Origin: Macrothele yani
Taxonomy: Eukaryota; Arthropoda; Arachnida; Araneae; Macrothelidae
NCBI GenBank assembly: GCA_039090855.1
Contig: CM077022.1
Location: 71,634,971 to 71,698,970, forward strand
Length of the DNA stretch: 64,000 nucleotides
Direction of reading: 5' to 3'
A model generated the notes under the pieces. That model searched no databases and was not told the DNA's origin. It saw nothing but the letters and a program-made list of their open reading frames with translations. The position numbers and the translations under genes were made by a program. Positions 30,000 to 40,528 of the stretch are shown here, one piece after another (the first letter of the stretch is position 1; each line of letters begins with the position of its first letter).

Positions 30000-30623
30000 A
30001 TGTGTAAAAATGTATGTGATTTCATAAAAAACCCGATGCCATTCTGATAATTTCTACGTAAACCGCGTTGCCCTACTCTCAAAACTTCGCGAGTTATTAC
30101 GTTTTCAAAATATGCAAGACTTTTGGATTACCCGGTACCTCTCTAAGTTAATGGTGCTGATGAAGAATATAGGTCTAGTGATTCTGCGTGGGGACAATGC
30201 GCACCATATCCCAATCTTTTCATCGTACAGAACCTCCTCCACTTTCTGGCGTGACATTCAAACGTGACACTCAAGGATGTGTGTACTTGTGGGAACGTTT
30301 AGTGTACGGGTGGTTTGTGGATAGCAAAGTGGTGATTTACTGAGGGAATTTTCAGTGTGTAGGCGTTCAAGAAAATACACTCAGGGGTGCGAAAAAGGGC
30401 TGTTTAAGGAAGTGCGCTTTAAGGAGGTTCGGCTACATATTTTTGATAAAATTTTCAAAGAAAATGTTCATTTTAAAGGAATTTAAAATTATAAACTTCA
30501 TTTCGGTTAAATGTGTTTCCCTAATGCCTTCATTTGCCTCTTGTACACTGCATTTTATTAAGCGTGCAGCCTCAGGCATGAGTTATTATGAGGAGATCCA
30601 GAATCTTGTAAGTTCTGACATAC
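30000..30623. other. Unassigned sequence
   Basis: No family match. It contains a 12-bp near-repeat (CGTGACATTCAA / CGTGACACTCAA at 30251 and 30267). The first 130 bp may be the 3' end of the mariner-like element. Confidence 0.35.
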
Positions 30624-30772
30624 TACACTGACGAGCAACTGAATTAGAAACAGCTGGCGTTATGCAAATGTGGCGCTCTGGGCGGTCCTGTAAACGGAAA
30701 CGACATGACGTATGCAGCGATCCGACAATATAAGGAGTGATGCGACGGGTATCAGTAAGAGTTGGACGCAGT

Positions 30773-32137
30773 ATGGGTAAGACTAAATGCATTTGATCTT
30801 GGGAAAATTGTCGGGGAACGACGAATGGGTAACTCCATCTCGGAAGTCGTGCAGGCACTGGGATTTTCACGAGCCACTGTGTCACGGGTGCACCGTGAGT
30901 ACATCGAATCCGGTAAAACAATCCCTGCAAGGGCCAACTGCTGTGGACAACAGCGTGCGGATGAGCGTGGTCATTGTCGGCTAGCTTGCATTGTAACAGC
31001 GGATAGACGGGCGACAGTGCAAGAAATCACTCGGCAATTTAACGCTGGTGCACAAAAACGTGTAAGCAGCCGCACCATTCAGAACCATCTCCTCGCTATG
31101 GGGTACAGAAGCCATCGTCCCACGAGGCTACCGCTGTTGACCGCACATCACAGGGCGCAAAGAATAGCATGGGCGCGGGAACATCGCCACGGGACCCTAG
31201 ACATGTGGGGAAATGTTGCCTGGACTGATGAGTCGAGATTCACGTTGGTACATGCGAATGGAAGGATACGAGTACGGCGCAAACCACATGAAGCGATGGA
31301 TCCTTCTTGCCGGAAGGGTACTCTTCAAGCTGGTGGGGGTGGCATTCTCGTCTGGGGACTGTTTACGTGGACTGAAATGGGACTCCTGGTACGTGTGACA
31401 TCGTCCCTCACAGGTCAACGTTACCAGGATATCCTTGACGACCATTTGCTCCCGTTTGTTAGGGCCGCGGGTTGCCTAGTGGGCAACGTTTGTGACTGCC
31501 ATGGAGAAGACCTCAGGCTCGATCCCAGGCAGGTACGAACGCTCGATCCACTAAATATCCGCCGTGCGTCGCATGGGCACGTTAAGGCGTCGGACCCCGG
31601 GTACTGGTCCCCGGTAATAAATAAGGGCGTCTTCCTTCACCTTTCTACCTCGTTTCCGTGTCACTTTCCTATCGGGCACTCTAGCCCAAATCTCCTAGCT
31701 TACTATTTCTAAGGGTTGTTTAAGACCTGGGATTAGACACACACTTCCTAAAATCCTCTACATATGTAAAAATGAAAAGCTCCCGTTTGTGCGTCTTCAA
31801 GATCCCACTGGGGACCTCATCCTGCAACAAGACAATACACCGTGTCAACGCTCCCGAATTCTATCCGAATGGTTGGATGAACACTCCACCGACGTGACCT
31901 CGCTTCTTTGGCCAGCTAGGTCACCTGACCTTAATCCCATCGAGCGCATCTGGGATGCCATCGAGAGAGATGTTCGAGGCTCTGACCCCCCCTCCATCAA
32001 ATCTTCGTGAACTGTGGGAGCTTGTTCAGGGGTCGTGGATCCGTATGGCTTCCCAACGCTTCCGGTATCTTGTCGAGTCCATGCCGAGACGAATCACCGC
32101 CGTCATCAGGGCGAAAGGTGGTGCTACATGTTACTAG
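30773..32137 (+). pseudogene. Tc1-like transposase, family E copy 2
   Basis: After an early frameshift near 30785 the frame is long: GNSISEVVQALGFSRATVSR, SSRTIQNHLLAMGYRSHR, AWTDESRFTLVHANGRIR (first Asp), LQAGGGGILVWGLFTW. SINE-B interrupts it at 31460-31778. After that come LILQQDNTPCQRSRILSEW (second Asp) and SPDLNPIERIWDAIERD (Glu), and after one more frameshift SMPRRITAVIRAKGG. By count there are 36 residues between second Asp and Glu. Best guide to the family E protein. Confidence 0.88.
31460..31778 (+). mobile_element. SINE-B, a second tRNA-derived SINE
   Basis: 319 bp flanked by the 12-bp duplication GCTCCCGTTTGT (31448-31459 and 31779-31790). The head TTGCCTAGTGGGC and GGCTCGATCCC resemble A and B boxes. 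The body is unrelated to SINE-A, and the tail is TGTAAAAATGAAAA. Only copy in the window. Confidence 0.82.
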
Positions 32138-32169
32138 ACAGGTATCTCTAATCCAATTACTCTTCAGTG

Positions 32170-32580
32170 TACAGAGGTGAATCAGGTGTCAAGACGACAA
32201 ATCTGCAGCTGTACATTCTGTCCGTGTAGCTTAGTTGGGAGAGCAACTTACTCCGGAGCGAGGGAGCACGATTTCGATCTGGGTCACGGACAAATTTGTG
32301 TTTTTACATTGGCGCCCGAACGTAAAAATAATTCAGTTGGCCTTTGGGTTCTTCGAAAAATCGTCTGGAATTAATGAAAAATTCCTACTTTGCACACAAA
32401 AAAAAAAAAAAAAAAAAATAAGAGGCAGATGATGTGACGTATTACAGAGGTGAATCACGTGCCAAGACGACAAATCTGCACGGTACATTCCGTCCGTGTA
32501 GCTTAGTTGGGAGAGCAACTTACTCCAGAGTGAGGGGGCGAGAGTTCGATTTTCGTCACGGACAGACGTGTGATTTTACA
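32170..32580 (+). mobile_element. Second Helenus-like TRIM family, complete
   Basis: 411 bp. LTR1 32170-32308 and LTR2 about 32443-32580 share GAGGTGAATCA(G/C)GTG and a tRNA-like core (TAGCTTAGTTGG as A box; TTCGAT-type B box). The primer-binding site TGGCGCCCGAAC is at 32310-32321. The internal 130 bp end in a 22-A run and AAGAGGCAGATGATG before LTR2. No ORF. The sequence differs from the 23.3- and 58.8-kb family but the design is the same. It abuts the TA of Tc1-E copy 2; I do not see a clear target duplication. Confidence 0.8.
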
Positions 32581-33795
32581 AAAGGAATAGAAAAAATATG
32601 AAAAGTTACCAGACAGATTAAGAAACCTGTTTTCTGCTTTTTCTGTCTGTGGCAACATTTCGTACATTTGTGCTCTTTATTGCTTGAATTTCGTTTCTCA
32701 TTTTCGAACAGAAAGTCTTCATTAACATTATTTTCCGGAAAGGCAATATTAAAAGTGAGCTCGCAATTTCTGTTTCATTTAGATTTTAACTTTACTCGCT
32801 GAAATGAACGCATTTCGAAATCTCATATTTCGCTCATTGCGTGAACAAAAACTGATACTTAACGTCTAACGGATTATTTGCGTTCGTAACTCAGACTTAC
32901 TCCCACATTGCTGCATATGATTTTAGGTCAAAACAGAATGAAATAAAAATCCTAACAATAATATTGCATAAAAAGCGAAGCCAGAGTATTAAATGACGTG
33001 ACTGAAATATATGTGCGGAAGGTTTTCTCTCGAAGAAGTCGTTTAGAAAAGAAAAGGAGAAAACGTGCATCATTAAATATTAAGGGAAGGTTTCTTTAAT
33101 CCCTTATTATATTCAAATCACTTCAAAAGCTTACACATCCGAAAAACATGAAAGGAAAAAAAAAGGGGGGGGACTTTTTCGAGACTTTGCTTTTAATTTA
33201 TTTGAGAAAGGAGCACCCGACTAATCTCTCGCAAGACAAATTGTCGTTTCCTTTATGCATTTACTTGGAGTATTTGGCTCTTTAAGCGATGTGGTACATG
33301 TTGGAGCCTGTCCTCCTTAATTTCTCTCCTCTGTCGAATGGAGGGTCATTTAAAAATAACAACGTCATATACTTTGTTGATGGGTAGTATGAGTTTAGCC
33401 AAGCTCCGCAGTTAACAAGGGAAATGTGAGCCTCAGTTTCTCCATGAAATCTTACAGTGCAAATGAACCACGGCTGCCAGTGCACGAAAATTGATTTAAT
33501 TATGGCAACAATGGAAAGTAGCAGCAGTCGCAGTCCTACGGAAATCAGAACAGTCCACCCCCCATCTGAATGCACGAAAATTCCGGAATTCTTTCCTCTT
33601 AAGCTTTAACCCCTCATTAAAAGCCAAAGTCGCAGCGGCAGTTTGTTTAGAAAGGAAATCTCCTACATTTGAAAAGAAAAATTCCGTGGAAGTATTTGTT
33701 TGACTGAATTTTGGATTTGTTATTTTCTCTCATACCGTACTTAGAAACACAAATAATTTTCCAAGCGAAAACGGATTTTTTAACCGAAAACAAAG
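32581..33795. other. Unassigned AT-rich sequence
   Basis: No ORF, terminal repeat or tandem structure recognised. It contains a purine run (AAAAAAAAAGGGGGGGG near 33159). It could be unique intergenic DNA or old unrecognised repeats. Confidence 0.35.
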
Positions 33796-33810
33796 ATGCA
33801 TCAAATGTCT

Positions 33811-33864
33811 TGTAACTAGATGGATAGCAACAACCTATAGGTTGTTGCTATCCATCCAGTTACA
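33811..33864. repeat. 54-bp palindrome without a loop
   Basis: The arm TGTAACTAGATGGATAGCAA... (33811-33837) is mirrored at 33838-33864 with one mismatch and no spacer. Weaker complementarity (GATGCATC / GATGCAC) extends outward to the hAT element's target site. Confidence 0.9.
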
Positions 33865-34171
33865 CGCTATTAGATGCACGTATATGTTAGAGCTGAGTTC
33901 AAGTTCAATTTTCGGAGCCCAAGCCCGTCCGAGCCCATGGTATGTCAGCCCGAGTACACCCGAGCCCGAATTTTATATTGAAAGATAGAGCCCGGACCCG
34001 AACGAGCCCGAAAACTGGCTAACCTGTTCAACCATTAATAAAAAAACATCTTCTTTTCCACACTTCCATTCTCTCCTCCTCCTGCAATTAACCCAATTTA
34101 TTTCTCAAATAAGGAGTGGGGAAGGGACGTCTATCTACACTGAAGAGCACTCAGGGTAAGAATCTTATTAT

Positions 34172-35357
34172 CACTGAAGAGCAATTGAATTAGAGACAGC
34201 TGGCGTTATGCAAATATGGCGCTGTGAGCGGCGCTGTAAACGGAAACGACATGACGTACGCAGCGATCCGACAATATAAGGAGTGATGCGACGGGAATCA
34301 GTAAGAGTCGGACGCAGTATGGGTAAGAAGAAGGATCTAAGCGCATTTGACCGTGTGCAAATTATCCGGGCCCGACGAATGCGTCACTCCATCTCGGAAG
34401 TCGTGCAGGCACTGGGATTTTCACGAGCTACTGTGTCACGGGTGCACCGTGAGTACATCGAATCCCGTAAAACCATCCCTGCAAGGGCCAACTGCCGTGG
34501 ACAACAGCGTGTGGATGAGCGGAGTCATCGTCGGCTAGCTCGCATTGTAACAGCGGATAGACGGACCACAGTGCAAGAAATCACTCGGTAATTCAACGCT
34601 GGTGCACAAAAACGTGTTAGCAGCCACACCATCCAGAACCATCTCCTCGCTATGGGGTACAGAAGCCATCGTACCACGAGGGTACCGCTGCTGACCGCAC
34701 ATCACAGGGTGCAAATATTAGCATGGGTGCGGGAACATCGCCACTGGACCCTAGACATGTGGGAAAATGTTGCCTGGACAGATGAATCGAGATTCACATT
34801 GGTACATGCGTATGGCAGGATACGAGTACGGCGCAAACCACATGAAGCGATGGATCCTTCTTGCCAGCAGGGTACTCTTCAAGCTGGTGGGAGTGGCATT
34901 CTCGTCTGGGGACTGTTTACGTGGACTGGAATGGGAGCCCTAGTACGTGTGACATCGTCTCTCACAGGTCAACGTTACCGGGATATCCTGGAAGACCATT
35001 TGCTCCCGTTTGTGCGTCTTCAACTTCCCACTGGGGACCACATCCTGCAACAAGACAATGCAGCTCCCGAATTGTATCCGAATGGTTGGATGAAAACTCC
35101 ACCGACGTGACATCGCTTCCTTGGCCAGCTTGGTCACCTGACCTCAGCAAAACTGGGATGCCATCGAGAGAGATGACCCCCTCCATCAAATCTTCGTGAA
35201 CTGTGGGAGCTTGTGCAGGGGTCGTGGATCCGTATGGTTGCCAACGCTTCCGGTGTCTTGTTGAGTCCATGCCGAGACGAATCGCCAACGTCATCGGGAC
35301 TAAAGGTGGTGCTACTCGTTACTAGACAGGTATATCTAATACAATTTCTCTTCAATG
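34172..35357 (+). mobile_element. Tc1-like element, family E copy 3
   Basis: The left end CACTGAAGAGCAATTGAATT and, reversed, right end CATTGAAGAGAAATTG are the family E repeats. TA is at 35358-35359; the left TA is followed by an extra T. A second copy of the terminal start (TACACTGAAGAGCAC) lies 40 bp upstream at 34132-34146. Confidence 0.85.
34319..35325 (+). pseudogene. Tc1-like transposase, family E copy 3
   Basis: It opens MGKKKDLSAFDRVQIIRARR and runs to a stop in place of Gln at VQEITR. It resumes at 34652 with MGYRSHRTTRVPLL, AWTDESRFTLVHAYGRIR (first Asp) and HILQQDNAAPEL (second Asp), then shifts frame at the 10-bp deletion shared with copy 1. The PDL...IWDAIERD segment is further deleted near 35145, losing the Glu region. 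Confidence 0.85.
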
Positions 35358-35698
35358 TATCAATGTATTTTTAGAGTGTAACTGTACGATTTTTTTTTTT
35401 ACCGTTCGTTTCCATCTGAGTGCTTCGGGCGGCCGGCCATCCAAAATAATTATGCGGTGCTGCAATTGTATGTTGCTCAAATAATACTAATATTGTAGCG
35501 CCATAATGTGCTGCAATATGCACCTTGCTAAATAAAATTAGCAGGGAGCTACTGTATGGAGATAGGATGTAAATTATCGTCGGCAAGCTATCAATTATCC
35601 AGTATTTATAGTTATTGAAAAAGCTTCTTCTCTGCAGAAACACGCTGACGCGCGGCCTATGCCATTTTTTACCCAAGCCCGGAATAAATAGCCATCTC

Positions 35699-35779
35699 GA
35701 ATGCGTACTCCCCAATCGGAACCAGTTGCTGAATAATTCACTTCTTCGGCAACTGGTTCTGATTAGGGAGCACGCATTC
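35699..35779. repeat. 31-bp inverted repeat inside the hAT element
   Basis: Arms GAATGCGTACTCCCC... (35699-35729) and its mirror (35749-35779) differ at three positions; the loop is 19 bp. A CTCTCTCTAAGAG segment follows and repeats at 35811. Confidence 0.85.
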
Positions 35780-36316
35780 TCTCTCTCTAAGAGGGAATGC
35801 ATGCTCTCCCTCTCTCTAAGAGCCCAAGCCCGCCCGATCCCGAACCGCAGTAAATATTCTACAGCCCGAGCCCGATTCGGGCCCGGGCTCTGCTTCGGGC
35901 TTTCGGCTCAGCCCGTCTTAGCTTTAGTATATGTACGTACACGGTATACACACAGCGGTAGCTAGCAGGCCCTGTGTATACAATATACGTATACATTCTT
36001 TCCAACCCAATACAAAAGTCATTTTCTTAACCTTCGAGCGGGCACGCTGTCGTAAAGTTTACGACAAATGTAGTTGTTTCCCAGTAAGACTTTTCTGCGA
36101 ATTCCAGCTTCTCCATTGGCTGAAAGAATTCCTAGAACAACGTTTATAGAAGACACTGTGGGGGACAAGTTAGTGCCGGGACCTTTTATTTAGTCTGTGA
36201 GAAGACTTTGATGTGATAAGAGGTTTGATGTAAAGTTTACGACGCGCTCGTCCACGTAAATATCACATATTTTCATTCAGCATGTATTATATTCCTTAAC
36301 ACATTCCCAGATACTA

Positions 36317-37345
36317 CACTGCTGGCCACCCAAAATGCAGCACCAAGAAGGACACGAGATAGCAAAGCCAGATTTACTGGACACATAACAACAGATACAA
36401 AGATGAAACGATTGAGCTTACAGGCCCGTGCGACTTGCGGAACACGCAGACATCAATAGTTCGTGTGGCCCCCAAGGCTGGCAATCACGGCCGCTACACG
36501 CCGCGGCATCGAACGAAAGAGGCGTTGGATGTGGGCTTGGGGTATGTCGGTCCAGGCTGCTTCCACACGTTGCCACAGTTCATCAGGCGTAGCCGCGGGT
36601 GGTGCTTGCCGGGCCACTCGGTTGCCGATCAACGACCAGACGCGTTCGATGGGCGAAATATCGGGAGAACAGGCGGGCCACGGCAGCAGTGACATCTGGT
36701 GGGCCGTGAAGAATTGTTGCGCGATGCGTGTCGGAGCAATGGGCGCCGTGCGACAAGTCCCTGCTCCTGCAGACGACGTCGAAAGGAACGGGCTGACACT
36801 GGTTGTTGCGCAACACACCCTAATTCTTGCGCTAACGTTCGTGATGTGGCGGTGCGAGCCGTCAATGCCCGCCGCACAACATGCCGATTCTCTCGTTCGG
36901 TGGTGTACCGCGGGTGCGACAATCGCTCACGTCGTTCCGTCCGTCCCTCCTGCACCTACCAAATCCATACTCGCCTCACTGTGGCTGGATGTCGTCCCAC
37001 ACGGGCACCGATGTCACGGTACGATAAACCGCTGTCGCGATAAGCCACTATTCGTCCTCTGTCGAACTCCTTTAACGTGCTGGAATGACTGCCGTATTCT
37101 GCGAGGAGGCATCAGGTAGCTTCCCACACACAGGTCCGGCAGCACAACACACTTCCACTACTTACACCCCGCCTTCTGTGCACCCTTTTTATAGTGCTTC
37201 TCGGTGGCTGGCCGGACGCACATGATTTGCATATGCCCTGCAATGCTAATCGTTTGCATGTCTTCTCGCGGGCGACGCATGCTGCGAATTTCAGGCCAAT
37301 CGGATGCTTCCTTCTTGATGTTGCATTTTGGGTAGGCCAGCAGTG
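36317..37345 (-). mobile_element. Tc1-like element, family I, internally deleted
   Basis: Ends CACTGCTGGCCACCCAAAAT and, reversed, CACTGCTGGCCTACCCAAAA, with TA at 36315-36316 and CA (mutated) at the right. At 1,029 bp it is shorter than its relatives because the catalytic middle is missing. Confidence 0.85.
36453..37112 (-). pseudogene. Tc1-like transposase, family I, lacking the two catalytic Asp
   Basis: From the start at 37112: EFDRGRIVAYRDSGLSYRD, IGARVGRHPATVRRVW (helix-turn-helix), a stop, then RENRHVVRRALTARTATSR and VSARSFRRRLQEQGL. The reading passes directly from ARRPLLRHAS to the frame with SLLPWPACSPDISPIERVW, which holds the catalytic Glu. About 400 bp encoding both Asp residues are absent. 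The end is GGHTNY at 36453. It can only move if supplied with enzyme in trans. Confidence 0.82.
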
Positions 37346-37416
37346 CATATTCCATTGCCAAACCAAGTTGTCCGAAATATCGCGGAATATTTCTCAAAAA
37401 ATTATCTCTCAGTCTT

Positions 37417-37674
37417 ATGAAGAAGCGCCTTACTGTTAGAGCAAATCTTCCAAACATGCCGTCCGATGTCAGTGCATTTCTCAAAGTAAATTATGGACAG
37501 CCGGTAAACCAACTAAATGAAGAGCAACCGAAGCTACGATGCGGAGTATGTCGGTTTTGTGCCTTAGACAAGAAAAGTATTTCACCGTCAATGAAATGTC
37601 ACAATTGTAACGCATTTACTTGTGAAACGCCACTCCGAAACCAAACTTTTATGTACTACATGTTACGCACATGA
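37417..37674 (+). pseudogene. piggyBac-like transposase C-terminal Cys-rich domain
   Basis: An 85-codon frame reads KLRCGVCRFCALDKK then SMKCHNCNAFTCE. The paired C-X2-C motifs resemble the cross-brace zinc domain at the C-terminus of piggyBac transposases, which binds the element's ends. The catalytic domain is not present. A final His expected after TC is changed. Confidence 0.5.
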
Positions 37675-38135
37675 CAATTCGCAATCAGAGTAAAAAAATA
37701 CTTCTGTTACGTTACGAATATTTCATTTATGGGTTTCTTAGGTTATTTCGGCAAATAAAAAGACATTTCAATAGTTCTCATGAAGTTTTAAATTTTATAC
37801 AATAACATTCAGTAACTGTTCGATATCATATATTGATCGAGTATCACATAGTAGGTTAGCATTCGTTTGTCGCAAAAAATACCATGCGCGCCCGCTCGTT
37901 TTAGAAAATGGTACGCTCAAACTTTAAACCACCGAAAATAAAAGTTCAGAGAATTTACATCAATTTCCCAGGGAGGGTTTGCTTACCTTACGGAGGGGAA
38001 GAGGACTGATTCCCTCTAGCCCCCTGCTAGCTACGACCCAGTGCATACCGTATACGGTATGTAAATAGTGTATATATACGGTATGTATGTATTTTATATA
38101 AACACCAATGAGTTATTACATTATGACCATCTACC

Positions 38136-39415
38136 TAATAAGCTGTAGGACCCCCTTTAGGCCGCCCCGGTGGCGCAGTGGTCTAAGGCGTCGGCCTCTG
38201 ATCATTCGTCCGAAGGGGTCCGGGTTCGAATCCCGGTGAGGCATTGATGTTGTGTTTGTCTTACGGCACTGGCTCTCTCCCTTCCCTGGAACCAGTGACC
38301 CTAAATTAGGGACGGGCGACTGCTTATAGCCCATTGAGTTGCTCACGGTGGTCGTTAAACCTCCAATCAAAAAAAAAAAAAAAAAAAAGACCCCCTTTAG
38401 CCCGCAACACAGCGGCCACTCGGCGAGGCATCAATTCAATCCGGTAGCGATAGGTATCCTGGGGTATCTGGTACCATAATGTCAACAGCGGGTCCTCCAG
38501 TTCCTGTACATTTCGGGGTGGTGGTGATTTAGCGCGAACCCGCTTTCCCAAAACGAACCACAAATGTTCGATTGGGTTCATGTCAGGTGAATTTGGAGAC
38601 CAGGGTGTTAACAGAAAGTCACCAGCATGTTCCTTGAACCACTCCTTGACGATTCTGGCAGTGTGCCATGGCGCATTATCCTGTTGGTAATGGCCATCAC
38701 CAGTAGGGAACACAGCTGCCATGAATGGGTGAACTTGGTCAGCAACGATGTTCAGATACATGAAAGCTGTCGGGGATTGTGCTAATGGGATAATGGGACC
38801 TTACGTGTCCCAAGAAAACATCGCCCACAGCATAACACCGCCGCCGCCGGCCTGTTTCCGCCCAACAGTGCATCCAGGTGCCATAGCCTCCGTTGGTGAT
38901 CCGCGTATCCGCGCTCGGCCGTCCACGTGACGCACCAGGAATCTTGATTCGTCAGGCCAGGCAACTTTCTTCCAATCACCCACGGCCCAATCTCGATGAT
39001 CTTGGACCCATTTGATGCGTTGTTGGTAATGACGTGCAGTGAGCATGGGGGCCCAACTGGGTCTTCGGCTACGCAGGCCCATACGCAGAAGGCTGCGATG
39101 AACTGTGTGCTGCTACACATTGCCCTGACCACTACTGTTATAGCTGCGGGTGATTTGTCGCACTGTCGCCCTGCGGTCTCTGTGAATAATGCCAGACGGT
39201 CTCTGCTTTCCTTTGACATCAATAAGCTGCGGACAACACACGGCTGGACGACGGTTCGTCGTTTGGCCATCTGTGCACCACCTTTGATACGTACTCACTA
39301 CAGCGGCACGTGAACAACCCACAAGGTGCGCCGTTTCTAAGATCGTAGTTCCGAGGCGCCGTGCCATCACAAATTGCCCTTTACCAAACTCCGATAAATC
39401 GGCAGTGTTTCCCAT
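38136..39415 (-). pseudogene. Tc1-like transposase, family C copy 2 (SINE near its end)
   Basis: From 39415: [44 protein letters not shown], a frame break, SLLRMGLRSRRPSWAP, VAWPDESRFLVRHVDG (first Asp), AGGGGVMLWAMFSW, a stop, MYLNIVADQVHPF, DGHYQQDNAPWHT (second Asp) and SPDMNPIEHLWFVLG (Glu). SINE-A interrupts the last codons after RAKGG. By count 36 residues separate second Asp and Glu. The catalytic triad is complete, with two main breaks. Confidence 0.88.
38161..38388 (+). mobile_element. SINE-A, reference-quality full copy
   Basis: It is flanked by the perfect 12-bp duplication GACCCCCTTTAG (38149-38160, 38389-38400). Head GCCGCCCCGGTGGCGCAGTG with A box, B box GGGTTCGAATCCC near 38221, the body GGCACTGGCTCTCTCCC to GTTAAACCTCCAATC, and a 20-A tail. 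The head resembles a tRNA of the Leu/Ser type by its GGTGGCGCAGTGGTCTAAGG start. There are at least eight copies or fragments in the window. Confidence 0.92.
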
Positions 39416-39605
39416 TCTGACGCCGAACACTCTGCTAACCGAAAGCCAGTCCTCGGGTTGAATATATACTGCCCTGCGAACTTCGTTCGGTCTCCAGGCG
39501 TGCTCATTTCTCTAGGCCGGGGGTGGTAATAATGAAATGGCTCATCGGTGTATATTTATACGGTATACACAGGGATTGCTAGCTACTGCCCTGTGTATAC
39601 CATAA

Positions 39606-40320
39606 CACTGAAGAGCAATTGAATTAGAGATACCTGTCTAGTAACGTGTAGCGCCACCTTTCATCCTGATGACGGCAGCGTTTCGTCTCGGCATGGACTC
39701 GACAAGACACCAGAAGCGTTGGGAATCCATACGGATCCACGACCTCTGAACAAGCTCCCACAGTTCACGAAGGTTTGATGGAGGGGGTCAGAGCCTCGAA
39801 CATCTCTCTCGATGGCATCCCAGATGTGCTTGATGGGATTCAGGTCAGGTGATCTAGCTGGCCAAGGAAGAGAGGTCACATTGGTGGAGTATTCATCCAA
39901 CCATTCGGATACAATTCGGGAGCGACGTCACGGTTCATTGTCTTGTTGCAGGATGAGGTCCCCAGTGGGATGTTGAAGACGCACAAACAAGAACAAATGG
40001 TCGTCCAGGATATCCCGGTAACGTTGACCTGTGAGGGATGATGTCACACGTACCAGGGGTCCCATTTCAGTCCACGTAAACAGTCAGCAGACGAGAATGC
40101 CACCCCCACCAGCTTGAAGAGTACCCTGCTGGCAGAAGGATCCATCGCTTCATGTGGTTTACGCCGTACTCGTATCCTGCCATCCGCATGTACCAACGTG
40201 AATCACGACTCATCAGTCCAGGTAACATTTTTCCACATGTCTAGGGTCCAGTAGCGATGTTCCCGCGCCCATGCTAATCTTTGCACCCTGTGATGTGCGG
40301 TCAGCAGCGGTACCCTCGTC
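39606..40320 (-). mobile_element. Tc1-like element, family E copy 4, 5' truncated
   Basis: Starts (plus-strand side) with the family E right end CACTGAAGAGCAATTGAATT after TAA. It runs through the minus-strand C-terminal transposase (SPDLNPIKHIWDAIERD, a damaged QQDNEP, LQAGGGGILV as a shifted frame) and stops matching at 40320 within the helix-turn-helix linker. The catalytic Glu is changed to Lys (PIKH). This copy lacks the 10-bp deletion of copies 1 and 3. Confidence 0.82.
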
Positions 40321-40528
40321 GGGCTACCTCCTAGCACCGCAATTAAAGATGAAAGATTCGAAATTCGGCATCAGTGGCGGATGTCCTCCTTGTCCACTTC
40401 TATGTTGGCTGGCGCTTACACTTTTTGCCTTCTGACGGCTAATTTCCACTGACTTAAGTATATAGAAAAATCGAGGGAGCACCCTGGTACTCGTTGATGA
40501 TAATTTGTGCTATGCGTCTTCCGAATGG

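Larger units (their letters stand above)
30626..32169 (+). mobile_element. Tc1-like element, family E copy 2, holding SINE-B
   Basis: Left end CACTGACGAGCAACTGAATT and, reversed, right end CACTGAAGAGTAATTGGATT; TA at 30624-30625 and 32170-32171. Without the SINE and its duplication it is 1,213 bp. Confidence 0.88.
33888..35926. mobile_element. Non-autonomous hAT element with GCCCGAG subterminal repeats
   Basis: The ends TAGAGCTGAG and, reversed, TAAAGCTAAG are imperfect inverted repeats flanked by a perfect 8-bp duplication GTATATGT (33880-33887, 35927-35934). Near both ends are clustered AGCCCGAGCCCG-type motifs (33925-34010 and 35820-35910), likely transposase-binding arrays. No hAT coding sequence is present. 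Without Tc1-E copy 3 it is about 850 bp. Confidence 0.82.
36031..37900 (+). mobile_element. piggyBac-like remnant holding a Tc1
   Basis: The left end CCTTCGAGCGGGCACGC follows TTAA (36027-36030). The right end, reversed, reads AACGAGCGGGCGCGC and is followed by TTAG, a mutated TTAA. Both ends continue into an ACGACAAA motif. With the Tc1 (36317-37345) removed it is about 840 bp, so most of the transposase is gone. TTAA targeting and the Cys-rich C-terminal domain point to piggyBac. Confidence 0.6.
38103..39550 (-). mobile_element. Tc1-like element, family C copy 2, holding SINE-A
   Basis: Left end CACCAATGAG...CATTATGACCA; right end, reversed, CACCGATGAGCCATTTCATT. TA follows at 39551-39552; the left TA is mutated to AA. 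Without the SINE it is about 1.21 kb. Confidence 0.85.

Noticed and set aside
38164..38236. tRNA gene at the head of SINE-A
   Set aside because: It is followed by the SINE body and A-tail and flanked by a 12-bp duplication; the same unit occurs about eight times.
35940..39605. A single element bounded by GTATAC/TAGCTAGC motifs near 35950, 38025 and 39570
   Set aside because: Short GTATACACAGGG-type palindromes recur at these places, but similarity is brief and not consistent in orientation; no duplication or shared interior was found.
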